Positions 24,227 to 37,200 of a stretch of DNA of 64,000 bases are shown here, piece by piece. Numbering within the stretch: the first letter of the stretch is position 1; each line of letters opens with the position of its first letter. Source of the DNA: Ooceraea biroi (taxonomy: Eukaryota; Arthropoda; Insecta; Hymenoptera; Formicidae); contig NC_039506.1 of assembly GCF_003672135.1 (NCBI RefSeq), forward strand, positions 22,476,497 to 22,540,496, given 5' to 3'. The position numbers and the translations under genes are program-made. The notes under the pieces were generated by a model. The model did no database searches and had not been told where the DNA came from. It saw only the letters and a list, made by a program, of their open reading frames with translations.

Positions 24227-27200
24227 TATTTTCTTTATAAGCAACGATACGATCAATATTTAAGGAAAATTTGTGTTTGATTTAGAAAGGCATTTCGCTC
24301 ATCAACAAATTCATTAATTAATTCCTCGAATATTTATTAAATTTTTGTATTTTCATATATCTGGTGGAACTTCTCACATTGATTGAATCCAAATCTCTCG
24401 TTACATGGCAAGAAACGCTTGCAGAAAACACATGTATACATACATGTATGTGCGCGTGGAAAACAACTCGAGTGCAATATATCCGATTAAAGAGCAAAAT
24501 TCAAAAATTCATTTTGTTTCAGAAAAACAAGAAAATTTCTAATCGATGATTCCAATAATCTACTTGAAAATAATTGACGTATTTATGTAATGACAACCCG
24601 AGAGAAGATCTTAAGCGACTTTATTCTGTTTTACGATAACGTTACGCCCGGAAGTTTATCGAAAGATGTAAGAACCTGTGTACATTCCATGTGCTCGGAA
24701 CACGTAAGCAGTTAGAGACACGTCGTATCTCGTTCCGTTGTCCGTCGTCTGGTGTATCCAATTGTTTAAGTTTCGTGCCCGCGTTGTGCTCGAGAGAATA
24801 CAAAGTCTCCCGGACAAAGGATCCGCGGATACGGGGATATCCTCCTCCCCGTGATTTGTCAAAAACATTCCCGGACCGAAATCGTACCGCTTTGCCCATT
24901 ACGATTGCGAGCACACACGCACGGTATGCCTTTCGTCTCGTTTAAACGAATTCCAGACAGTGAGCAGGGCTTGCGGATCGAAAAGAACGACAGGAAAAGC
25001 GAGGATAAACGTGATCCGCACGATTAATTTACTGTGAAAATGTAAGATTTTGCTCCTTCGAATTGCTCACGGATCGCTTTATTTTTATGAGTTGCAGTGT
25101 GGGAGATGTTTTGCATATTTAAATGTATTTCAAATCAAACTCGCATGCGTAAAATTATCCTCTCTCGTAGTCTGCTTCTGACGCAGTCGTTCTCCACTTC
25201 TAACATAGTTACAGTCGTTGAGAATGCAAAGTTCCCATCCATTCGACGACGCTCAATGTAGGTCGAGCCCCGGAGAATCGTCTTTTAATTAACTACTTTT
25301 GAAATTAACGCGGAAAGGTTGCTCTCGTAGAAAAACAAAGCCAGACGAGAGTCAAGAAGACGTCGTAAATAAGTGCAAAATGAGAGACGAGAGCACGCAG
25401 AAAACTATTCGTTTCAGTACATCATCTAATGAGGGGATATACGCTGCGCTTGTCTATGTTAATTTCGCGTGCGGAAGACAGTTCTCTGCAGTTAATTATT
25501 CACAAATTATTCTAAAATGAAACAACTCGTCAATCGTATAGTTCCCAATTCCCGGTGCTGATGGAATACGAGGAATTATCTCGGAAACTCCGAAAAGTAC
25601 GTAACCGTTTATTTTATTACAGAATGTTTTACAATATTTTAAAATAATTTTAAGAGGTGTACCGTGCACACGATCTGATTGTCTTTCGCTAGTCAATTTT
25701 CGCGCAGTCGTGGAGTGCAGCGAAAACTATTGTTTACGCTAGATTTAAAAATCAAGTTAATGGTCAGCGCGTTATTTCCACGAGATGAGCTACGCCCCGT
25801 TGCACCTTCTTCTCGCCGGAAGACGAAACCGGGTAGGAGAGGGATGGAGTGGAAGAGGAGGGTTCTACCCGTTTCGCCATGATTGTAGCAGAATCCTCGG
25901 CAAGAAGTAATCTCTTTCTCCCGGGGAACGGTATCTCGCGCCGGGGCGGGATATTTATTTATGGTGATTAATCACGCGAAGCCGGAGACGCGGATCCGAG
26001 AAGTGCCCAGAACTGAAGGAGACACGAAAACGAGCAAGCATTACAAGCGGAACGATAAGACAGGCTCGCATAATGCCGCGTCGAGCGGATGAGCGAGCGA
26101 ACGCAAAACGCTCTCTTAAAACGTCGCTACCCCTTCGCGTTCCATAGCGCTCCCTCGGTCGAACAAATCGCGCTCGCTATACTTCCTGACGATTCATTCC
26201 GGAGAACACCGTTACATCGGTTGATCACCCGTCCTACGACGCTCCGACAACCAACCGCGAAGCGCACCCTTCCGCCTGCGTTGCTTTACATTGTTCTTCA
26301 AGCGGATCTGTTTGTCGCAGACGTACGACTGATCACTAGTAACAACTTGTAGGCATCTTACGTTTATATTTAATGTTTAATGACTGTCTAGTAATGTATT
26401 CCTCGTAGATTCATCCAGATGTAATTTCGTTAATTAATTACTAATTACTAATTTTCACACGGATCAAGTGGATCGCGATATAGTTTCACCATAATGTGTT
26501 CATGCATGGCCATTTCTGTAATTTTAATAATTAAAGATATTAAATCGTTTGCAAATGCACTTTGTCCGTTATATTTTCTGTTATTATTAAACAGACTCAT
26601 CATCTCTTGTAGATATAAATAATTGCATGTTGTAATATTATTCGCCTGTTTTAACACATTTATTACACGTCGGTTACCAGTGACCGTCATGACGGTAAAT
26701 GTGTTACGAAGCATAATACATCAATCGGAGCGCATATAACTTTATTGATTTAAAAGATAAATCGTTTTACAGATCCAAAATCGGATCAATTATCTGAAAA
26801 GTGGCAGAAAGTGCTTTTAACAAGATCTAATATCTCGATTGACGTGGCAAGTACTGTTTCGAAAAAATCCGGCAAGCAGTCCCCAATAGCATCAGCTGTA
26901 GTTTTATGTTGCTACGTGCTTTGGTCGAGCTCTTCGGGGTGAGTTTTCCAAAGACCGACGAGCAGCACTCTTGATTTCGATTACGAGAAATCTGGTGATA
27001 GTTCATTCCGAACCCGCGCAGATTTTCGCGGGGATCCGATCGAAGTTAATTAATCAGGGCGCGAATCGATGGATGACTCGTTGTTCGCGTGCACAACCGA
27101 GTAGAAATAAACGACAGGGTACGCGCAGATCGGAATGCCTGTGATCCGAACTAATGAGCAATTAGTAGCAGAGCCGTTCCCTCTGTACGTGGTACAGAGC

Positions 27201-29401
27201 GAACGTGGCCGCCACATGCCTCACGCTAAACAGTGCCATCCGGCTGCCTACTGTCGAAGATTTATTGTCCAACTACATGCGTGTCTGTCGCCGCAAGAAT
27301 GCGTCCTCGCTGGTGTGTATTTTTATAAACTGACTAAATCGCTCCTCCTTTTCTGCGATACGTCTTTCGAAACGCTCGCCAAAGCGTTGAGCTTTGACTG
27401 GAACACGTACGATAACGCAAAGTTTTGTAAGACTCAACTTAAAGTTTTGTTACGCGATTATTAGGGTCATTGCTAAACTGAACAATTTACAATGATGCTC
27501 TCTACAATCAATGTGATATTTGATTAAGTTAGAAAGTTTCGTCCCATCCATTTTGTATTTTTTTTTTATTATGTTGGATATATTATATGATAATGCACAT
27601 ATTTGTCTTTTATATTTTTCTATTTTCCTCTCCTCTTGTTAACGGTACACGCAAAAGGTTTCATTTAATTGATTACTTGATCACATACGATGTGATCTAG
27701 TGCACGATGCAAAATTATTGAAAAGTTAATTTGATTTAATTGGTGCATCTTGTTCACGTTACGTGATACAGGCGCTTTCATATCTGTGACCGCCAATGTG
27801 TGGCTTAAATTACACAGCCATTTACGGTAATTGCGACTCGGATAATTAACATACAAATTTATTACAGCGTAGCATGCTTGTTCTGTACGCGGAACTCTTT
27901 ATTGAACGCGGAAAAAAATTGCAGTGGCTTGCCGCGTCGATATCTTTTACATCGAGCAGCGGTATATAACCGAAGAAAATCGACACTTTCCACTTTATTC
28001 TCATGTGATTCTCTTTCAATCTTTTCGCAAACACGTTCGGAGAGATACGTCCCGATAAATTTGGGCACGCGCAGCTGCACGAGACAGTGAGGCCACGTAA
28101 AATACCCGACTATTCGACGTCGAATTACAACAGCCAAGAATATTCCGAGAGAAATTCGAGCCCGGGCGTTACGAGCGGGGATCAAGGAATACGATCACCC
28201 GCGCGAAATAATCGTAGATCTCTCGCGCTCGATTTATCGTGAAATTCACAATTTATTTAACCCCGTGGCTGTGGGACGGGAGAGGAAGCGATTCCGTGAG
28301 CCCGGGGACGGGGAAAATCAGAGATTGTGTAGCAAGGGTTAAGAAAATCGATCGTTCGGCAAACACGCGGACGCGCTGCTGTAGCTGCAGGGTTATCGTG
28401 CGGAAGGAATGACGGTAATTGCCGGTTTTGTCTTCCGACGAGGCGACGCTAGACGCCCTTTAGACGTTATGAAGCGGCCGCCGTCGCCATCGCCGCGCTG
28501 CCTTTCACATCGGGATTTGAGTTCGTCGTCGTCGTCGTCTTCGACGGCGCTCGGTTCCGTAATATTAAGGCACAGTCTGAAGACGATGACAAGGACGTGC
28601 CACCTCGTGTTCACTGGCGCATGGCACAATTTTACTCGAAGCGTCGAGTAATTCTCCATTAAGTACGAACGAATAATTCACGCCGCGAGACGAGCCGAGA
28701 TAGAGATACCGACTAAAGAAGCAAATGAAAATTGCGTGCCTCTGGACAAATGAAATACAATCTTAACTAGCGCAAAAAATGTCGCATCTATTATAATATC
28801 TCAAACGTAACGTACCATCTCTGATCTTTTGAGATTTTCATTAGCAATCGCTTTCGCGGTCTGCATTTCAGCGATCACACAAATAGAGGGAAGACAGACG
28901 ATTAAGCATTCTTCATAATTAACGTCATTGATGCGATTAATGCTAATTGCACTGACGCATTACCGGCCGTTGATAGTCGACATTATCAGACGATGTGGAT
29001 TAGGGTGGATCAAAGGTGCTGGTGGAAAGGGTTGCGGGACGCGCGCGTCGCGCGAACTCGGTCGAAATGACGTTTAGACTTCGTTGATTAAACGTACAAA
29101 GGGTACGGAGTCTTCTTGCTCTTCAGGCCATTTACAGGACAGTGTCCTGCACCTGACGTCATGAGGGTGGACGAAAAGGGGTGGATCGGAGGTGGTACAG
29201 AAGCGTCAGGAAAGAGAGGAAGGAGAGGAAGGTCGGGCTAATTGGATGTCGGAGGCGCAATCTTGCGGTCTCCATTTGTCATTCGGTAGCGTGAGAACGC
29301 GTCCCCGGTTGTCCTCGCTCCCTCCCTCTCATGCCTCTCTATCTCCCGCTTTATCTCAATTTTTCCTCACCCCATCCCGGCGCGCTTCCGCAAACTCCCC
29401 T

Positions 29402-29413
29402 CCCCCCCCCCCC
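29402..29413. repeat. poly(C) run
   Basis: Twelve consecutive C residues after CCCCT. Confidence 0.9.
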
Positions 29414-30648
29414 GACACGCTCTTGTATACTCACGCGGAATCTATCTTTGAATTCGGCGGTCGCGCCGGTCCGCTTGGACGTCAGCCGGATATTACGAGA
29501 ATTCTGGAGTCTCTTCGAACCTCCGTGGAATTCGATCCACGTATCCCGGAGGTCGCGCCAAAAATCCCACGACTGTCGCCGATCCCCTTCTTGTCGGCGC
29601 GCACCCTCGTACGACCCTCGTTCATCCCTTGAATCTATGTCTCCACGATCGCGATGCGAGAGATCCGATCGATTCTGATAATCGCGAGTCCAATGAGGAA
29701 CCCAACGGGGAGCTAATTAAACCGTTACGTCGAACGTAGAGCTTTATGTAATTTTACAGGATTTTACCCGATTAAATCTTTGATCATTTATTCAACGTAT
29801 CGAGACACATTTTGACGTCGCTGCTGAGAAGGTTGTTAAGGGAGCAGATACCGATTACAATTTTCCTGGTCGAGATTTAATCGCGATAGTGTAAATTAGT
29901 CATAGCGTAAATAGATATGCTTTATTGACGGGCATACGCACACGTTGGACACATTCCCTTTCGTACTTGACGTAGAGACGCGGTTCGCTCGAATGGTCGC
30001 CGGATATTGCAAGAATTCAGACATTGCCTTTGACTTTCCCGGCATTTAATGCACACATAACCCTCTCGTTGTAGCAAAGTTCTATGACTCTCTCGTCGTT
30101 ATATGTCCCGCGAACTAATTACCTTTGAAATTTACATAAACGAGGAACGGAGCATTAAGGTTGGCACAAAGGCCACACTGTTGCGCATCAACCTTCTCGA
30201 TTATACATAAATGAACGATAATGCGCGTCGTACGATAAAATTGTCCCGAAAGACCTGACCTTTTCTTCGAGAAATAATACAGGAACAATTAATCAATAGG
30301 TGAATGGAAACGGATTAATTCATTAGATTATAAATTATCGTATATAAAAGAGCCGCGCCACCACCACCACCATCGCATTCGACACGGCGTAATATTTCCT
30401 TAACGAAGATAGAAAAGCCAACTAATGATAATAAGCTCGATAAGAACTGGGATGGAAACATTGTTCTTACAAAGTCGCCTTAACTAACTTTCTTCTCGGC
30501 ATTAATTGCGGCCAGTGTCGTACAGAATACGAAACGCGCGCGACCGCTTTAAGCAACAATCAACGATAGTAGTTCCTTTCTTGCTCGCGAAGTTCTCGGT
30601 ATCATTAGAATTACTCTACAGTAGAAAACGAAATAGACATTTACTCAC

Positions 30649-30704
30649 ACTATGGCTGGGTTCGTAATTGAATCGTGCGTCGACGGTACCAACTGCGAAC
30701 TTAC
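30649..30704 (-). CDS. possible 56-nt internal exon (low confidence)
   Basis: On the minus strand a strong acceptor (CTTTTTTGTTTCAG) ends at 30705 and a donor GTGAGT begins at 30648, leaving 56 bases. One open frame reads KFAVGTVDARFNYEPSHS and another VSSQLVPSTHDSITNPAIV. I do not recognise either. The acceptor end is also a perfect donor (CAG followed by GTAAGT), so the alternative is a first exon starting at the ATG at 30723 (MRFFVS) and ending at 30705. Neighbouring exons were not found, so this remains a candidate only. Confidence 0.25.
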
Positions 30705-32938
30705 CTGAAACAAAAAAGCGCATTTTGTTCAACGTTTCTCACTATGTCATATTTAATGAGTCATATTTGAATTGATATTAATGCACGTTTGAGTAATTTA
30801 TATACTCTTTTAAGTTATCATTTACTGTTACTTTATTAAGGAAATAAATGTGTAAAAATCTTATATTGTAATTTGTATAAATCTTATTATTTTTTTGTTG
30901 AATGCATAAAGCTACATAAATTTGTACGATTTAACTATTATTACATTTGAGAGAATTTTAGAGCTTGTTTCAACGGGTAACACATACACCATCATGCGGA
31001 GAAATGGCACATTTAAGGGCGAGGTAGATGGAATAGGGATTCTTGCTGAACAATGGCAAGTGCTGATAACGCGGACAGAGTGATCAGTCTTCCATTATGC
31101 TTGCGTGAACGAGCTTTTATTATCTAAGGCTTCGCTACGAAAGGCGCGCGAATAGGGTCATTCTTCGATTGCTACCACCTCCAATATTTCCATGGCGTTT
31201 TCTAAAGAAAAGTGATCTCGAAGACCATTCTTACAAATCAACCTCTTTGTTCGGCAGACGACTTATCAGCGACGATGGACAAGGTAGCAAGAAACTATTT
31301 TTTCTCCGTTCGACCGGGGACCGCGAGCAGACGTAAAAGCGTGCCGTAACAAATTGCTTGATTTGTCCCCATGCAATTTGTCAATCATCGTGCGAGAAAT
31401 TACGAACAATCGACCGTGAATCGAATAACGCTTGATTGAAAGTTTCCAAGTCGCGTGCGAGGACGACGGGATGCGACGAACAACGAGAAACAATTGCGAA
31501 GACCCGCACTTCAAAATTGGCGGATGTTGATTCCCAGCGAGAGACCGGCAAGGACTTTGCCGAGTCCGAGAGAGGAGCACGGCAGCCTCCAAGGACCAAC
31601 ACGTAAGGAAAGGCGACGGAACCAATATGTAGCGCACCTTTCTTCTTTGTCTCACCCTGTGCGCCACATCGTCTCTCATTCTTCTTCGATTTCTCTCTTT
31701 CTCTATCTCTCTTTCTTCTGCCGCCCAACCCACCGAAACCTTTGTTACTTGTTAGTGACTTTTATCTGGTCGCCCCGGGTCCTCGATTTATCTCTCGGTC
31801 TCCTCTCTCATTCGACCCTTTTTCCCTCTCCCCCTCCCCTCCTCCCGTCCCATCGTCTTCGTCCCCTTTCTTACTATCGCCTACCAACAGCCCGCAGCCT
31901 CGAACAGTCCGGAAGTTCGTATTCCGGATTTCAGACCCGTAGGCAAGGCTCCCACCTCCTTTCTTCTAGTTCTTCTTCCCGTACTCGCCTCTTTCGGTCG
32001 CCGCCAGTTCTGGTCTCACCACCTGGCCTGTCTTATCAGGAGTAGCTTAATCTCTCGCACGACTTCTGTTAAGATAGACAACCGGGCTAGCACGCGCGCG
32101 CGGTTACACTTCACACGACCACGGACGACGCGAACGATTTTCTTCGTCGTGTAAACCATCTCGTCTTATCGTACCTTTCCGGGAACTCGGGGACGAATTC
32201 GATTCGACGGGGGTTCTTAATTCTTATACGGTTAGTTGCTGATCCACTACCGATAATCCTATCGATCCTAATGCGAAAGCTCACGATCCGTAGCTGAAAA
32301 TTGCGTTATTGTATATAAATTATAATCATTATGCAAAAAACCTTAATCGATTTTTAATCATTAAACTCTTCGAATTTAATGATCTTTCAATGATCTGGCA
32401 ATATTAAGCTTAATATTTGTTGCTTAATTATAATGGTAATTGGAAATTTCCATTTGACATAATATTAAATAATTAAACAATTAATTATATAGAATTATAT
32501 AATGCGTAATACTTCTGTTATATCCGCGATTTTTACAGTTAATGAGCATTAAAAGTAATATATATCAATATCAAAAAAGAAGAAAAAGAAGTTTGCAAAA
32601 GGAGAGAGATACGAGAAAGCAAGAGAGTATCATTTCTTATGCGTGACTAGCGGCCAACTGAACTAAAATTGTGGTAGAAACAAGGGCCACCCAGCTGGCG
32701 GCGGAAGGTGGAGAAAGTAAGTATAAACTTGGAAAGAAACTCCCGCTTGTGCGAAGAATAAAAAAGACAAAGTTTTACTTATCGCGCCTCCGACGAAATC
32801 GCGAAACTTGTACCCGCGAACTCAGTGACAAAACGCCGCGCAGTTCTCGCCCGTATAATATCTTCCGTTTCCTTTTCTTGTTAGAGATACGTGTCGCCTC
32901 AAATATATAATTTACTTTAGTTTGGAACATGTCGGGCA

Positions 32939-32960
32939 ACACACACACACACACACACAC
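32939..32960. repeat. (CA)n microsatellite
   Basis: About eleven CA dinucleotides. Confidence 0.92.
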
Positions 32961-34021
32961 AAAAGCGCGCGTGCTTGCACACATACATACACGGAAAGCC
33001 GCATGTGCTGTAGTGGAGTTTACGAATCTGCAACATCCTCTGCTCGACTCCAATTTCACAGTTGTGCGAAAAATATTTCGTTATAACGGAAGTTTCAATA
33101 TCGGTCTGCCGCACGAATATCGGTAAATTTAAACATCAAGTTACATCTTAGAGAGAAATCTTTCTAAATTGCAAAAATTGAAAAACTTCTCCAGCAACAT
33201 TTATGGGTCATTGCTTCTTTTTTCCGAGAGAAGCTAGTTTTTTCTTGGGGAAAAAGTAAACTCACGACTGTATAAACATGACAATAATTCGCCCGTGAAA
33301 TCTTTGCATAAAAATGATATAAAAAGTTATCGACCTTATTATCTAAGGTCATAAAAGTATATACAAAAAAAAGGGAAATTCTGTTCCGTTGCGGTCAACA
33401 TCGTAACTCTTCTCCTTTTGGTCCGAAGCTTAGAAACGAACTCTGAAAGCGCAAGGTCGATGGAGCGACGGTGCTATAAGGGTGATATCAACTTATCTAT
33501 AACCTGAAGGTAAGGTGGTTGCCGACCTCCCATCGGCTTCGCAGCCAAGCTCACCTTCTTCTCATCTCGCCCGCGCCGATACCCGACCTTGATTGAAAAG
33601 CAGATGACGCGGAATAAGGAGTTTTCCGGAGGTCCAAGGAAAATGTCTTCTACCCCCGAGGCTCTCCAATTTCTCAGAAACGCGGAATTTATTTCATTCC
33701 CCAAGGTCTGATGTAGGACAAGGTGAAAAGGAAAAGGAAGATAGAACGGAAGAGGAAGAAGCCGGAGAAGAGCGAGCCTAGGCGATAACCCTCCGCAAAA
33801 CGTCTTCCAACGTATATCTATATTATACGTATGGATGTGTATGTGTGTATACATATACATATATATCTATATATTTTTGGATGTGACGTAAAGTAGGTAC
33901 CGCGCGGATTCCGCCTCATTTTTGGCAAATACACGTCGAGATTGCGGATTGCGCGTAGCCTGCGCTCTCCTTGAATTTCCGAGAGGCTCTGTCGTATAAT
34001 ATACATATATATAATAATATA

Positions 34022-34237
34022 TTGGATCAGTGAAAAAGTTCGGTTCGACTTTTGTGTGCGTCAAATTTTTTACTTTATTACATTACAGTAAAAACAAATT
34101 ATTCATCGACCAAGTAATCATAATCGTTGTCTATAATTAAACATTATTGTCTATAATATAGATATTATTAACATTGTTGCCTGCATTAGATACAAATTGA
34201 TTTAAAAAGTGATAAACGAACTTTTTGAATGACCCAA
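34022..34237. mobile_element. mariner-type MITE, 216 bp
   Basis: The left end TTGGATCAGTGAAAAAGTTC and the complement of the right end, TTGGGTCATTCAAAAAGTTC, agree at most positions over 24 bases. TA dinucleotides flank both ends (34020-34021 and 34238-34239). The TTGGGTCA...AAAAGTTCG terminus is typical of mariner elements. The interior is AT-rich and non-coding, so this is a deletion derivative that would need a transposase from elsewhere. Confidence 0.8.
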
Positions 34238-37200
34238 TATATTGTTCTGTTCGGCGCGTTACGTAACGTGTCAAAGCACGTAAGCCTGAAACAACTTTGA
34301 TGAAATAGAGAGGCACTTTTGGATGTGTTAATTGATTAATACAGCTAGCTACATTTTACATTTTAGTGTGAACATGCATGTACCTTCGCCGTGGTGCACG
34401 TAGTTCACGTTGATGCAGCTATTCGGGATGCCGCGTATAAAACTCGAGGCGCGTAAAGGGAGCTATCAATTCCGATAAATTTAACGATTTTCGCAGAAGG
34501 TGCACAGCTCGTACGCTCACGGAAGAATGAGAAGGCGGAAGTAGCGCAACAAAAGGTCTCGAGGGATTAAATCGATGCTTTACGGCGTTGCACTGAGGCG
34601 CGGGAGAACGATGGGGGATGGTTAGTTGCAAATCAAGATTAACGCGTAGCTCGTGTTATGCGTATGTGTGAAGAAACCCGTATTCATGTTTCCTAAAGAA
34701 AAGATCGTTCTAGTCACGTAGATTCTTTATGCGCGAGGTCATTCGCTGCCGCTCTTTGGAAGTGCCATACAAACTCGAGGAAGAGGATCTCGATAACTTG
34801 TGCGGGAAAAAATCGGACACGGATTGCTTGATGTGATATCAGCGATAGTTAATTGAGTCGATAATTGACTCCAATTTGACAGAAAACGGAATCCAAAAAC
34901 GTCTCATCCAGACTTTACAGAATAACGTAAAAGGTGGCTAATAGTAACTTTATTGTCTGTTAATTCGATCAATCTTAAAATCTAGTTTCGAAAGTGCACA
35001 TGTGAGATGACGATTTTACCTAATGAAGCCAGAAGAATATTCAATAAATTAGTTCTCGGTTCGAGAAGGATTCGGAGAGAAGAACGAAAGACCTATGTAA
35101 GAATAGCTATCGCCGAATATCTGTCGAAAATGTTGCTCTAGATACCTAAAATACGCGCTCTATTACGAGTGTTCTAAAATCTTAGGGTGTTTCGTGACGG
35201 AACTGAAAGTGGTGGAAGAAACGGAGCAGCGATCCTAGTAGGAACACGTGGCACGAAGTAGGTCGCGAATGGTCGACGACAAGCCGGGACTACGTCGACG
35301 GAATTGTGGTGGCGGTTCGCGTTCACCTAAAGGACTAGCCTTTCGCGGGAATAAACCGGGTGTTGTAAAACCTTAGGGAGCGTCGTGAGAAGGTTAAGAA
35401 TCTGCAACGTGGAAGGTGTGAGCACCGGGTTGCGATTCGGTAACAGTGACTCAACGTTGACGCGGCGGTGCGACGTGAGGGTAGAAAGGGGTGGAAAGAC
35501 GTAATGTGGCCCACGTTGGAAGTCGAGACACGCGGTGAACAATCCAGTGTTAACTCGATGGATGGTAACCATAACCGCACAGATCCTGGTGGCGGCATGT
35601 TAATGTCTCACCGCACAATCTTGTTCCGTCTATCGCTCTTGTCTCTCGCTTTCGGATCACTGTCAGTCGTTCCCCATATCGGTCGACATCCCATGAATAC
35701 CGGAGACGCTGTGCGGCCGATCGGCAGCTACCACGCGGAACGTTTCTTCATAACTTCTTTCCTGGACGGTCGTTTGAGATGATAATGTGAAATGATGAAA
35801 ATGTTCTTAGGAGATCAGTAAATTTTTAATAAATGTTTGATCTCAAACACACTTTGCGGCGATAAGCAGCGCTCATTAAGCCTGTAATTAGGCATTCAGA
35901 TAAAATGGACTGAAACGATTACTGAAATAAGGATCATTATTGTCTGCTGCTCTCTCGCGAAATTGCGCCTTGTAAATATTCATAAGCAGACTGTACCATG
36001 CGCGCGCGCTTATATTGCTACGCTAAACTCCTGAAATCGCGCGTAACAGAATTTAGCTTTACGGTCGCCTTCGTAGGACCGCGCTGACCTACGAGGTTCA
36101 CCGTCGAGGACATATAACGTCGACGAGCTTTACGAGCCGTGCCACGCCACCCCTCAAGATTCTTCACGGAGGAACATCGTTCGGGGACGAGGTTCATCGT
36201 TGCGCGCTCGTGCGAAGGACGCGTCGTTACTCTTCATCTGCGAAATGACCTTTAATAGCGATGATGGTGAAATATCGCCGTGGAATTTCTTCGGCGCGAT
36301 GGTACACGAGGGGGTGACGGGCACCGCCCCCGGCACCGTCGCTATTATTTCGCCGGGCGCTTGACAAACGATTACGCGGGCGCCACTTTCGCGAAAACTA
36401 AGAAAACACTCTCGCTAAATCATAAGGAGCCATTACCGGAGGCGCGGACGCCGCATATAATACACGGGCATTTGGACGAAGGGTCCGCGCCCAACCTTCC
36501 GTTTTTCGCGGCCACCCCCGCCACGATTTGTCAAGTTCTACGGAAGATTCCCTCGTGTTTATCTTCCTCCTAATGTCCCCTTTTTTCTCCACTTCCGCTC
36601 CCTCCGAACACTTTCGCTCGATGAATTTTGCAGGATAGAACAGTCTCGTGGTGTGATGCAATGGTACCGGCATAAAAATTCATGAAACTGAACGCCAGCC
36701 TAATGATTCCCGCCGCGAGCAGATCGTCTCGGTAATTTTTTGACGAAGACTCACGATGTTCCACACTCTGGAATCTCACTTTTCTTCCCTCGCGAGAAAT
36801 CAATCATACTAAAATGTTTCGTTGCTTCATACGAGTTCCCGCAATTAACCGTAATTATCGCCGGGCGATGCGCGCGCATGCTAGCGCGAATAAATAGCGT
36901 ACGTCAAAAAGCTGAGATTTTCAGCGAAGGATTTTGCGTTACCGCCAACGGGTTTTCGGTGGTCGGGTTATACGGGTTTATACAGGTTTAACACGATCTA
37001 CCGATAATGATGGGGTCGTGGCCTCGTATCCACTCGGTTAGCTCGATGCTCACGCCGAGTCACGCAACGATGTGTCACGCAACTGCCGAGGATAGCGTGG
37101 CCCGGCGACTCGACACGACACGGCCGACGCCAATTGTCACGGCACGCGGAGATCCTTAATTATTGTCTTCAGGGCCCTCCCGAGCCCTCCTCGTTGTGAC

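Larger units (their letters stand above)
23041..34021. other. intergenic or intronic, no firm gene
   Basis: No recognisable protein domain is seen. AT-rich parts (23600-24600, 30700-31000, 32250-32600) alternate with GC-rich parts holding overlapping unrecognised open frames (29190-29680, 31270-32050). One possible short exon at 30649-30704 on the minus strand is listed separately. Microsatellites are listed separately. Confidence 0.5.

Noticed and set aside
35598..35780. Signal-peptide-like start (MLMSHRTILFRLSLLSLAFG) within a plus-strand open frame
   Set aside because: The remainder has no cysteines or repeats, no promoter is visible, and an opposing frame is also open. It is too weak to call a gene.
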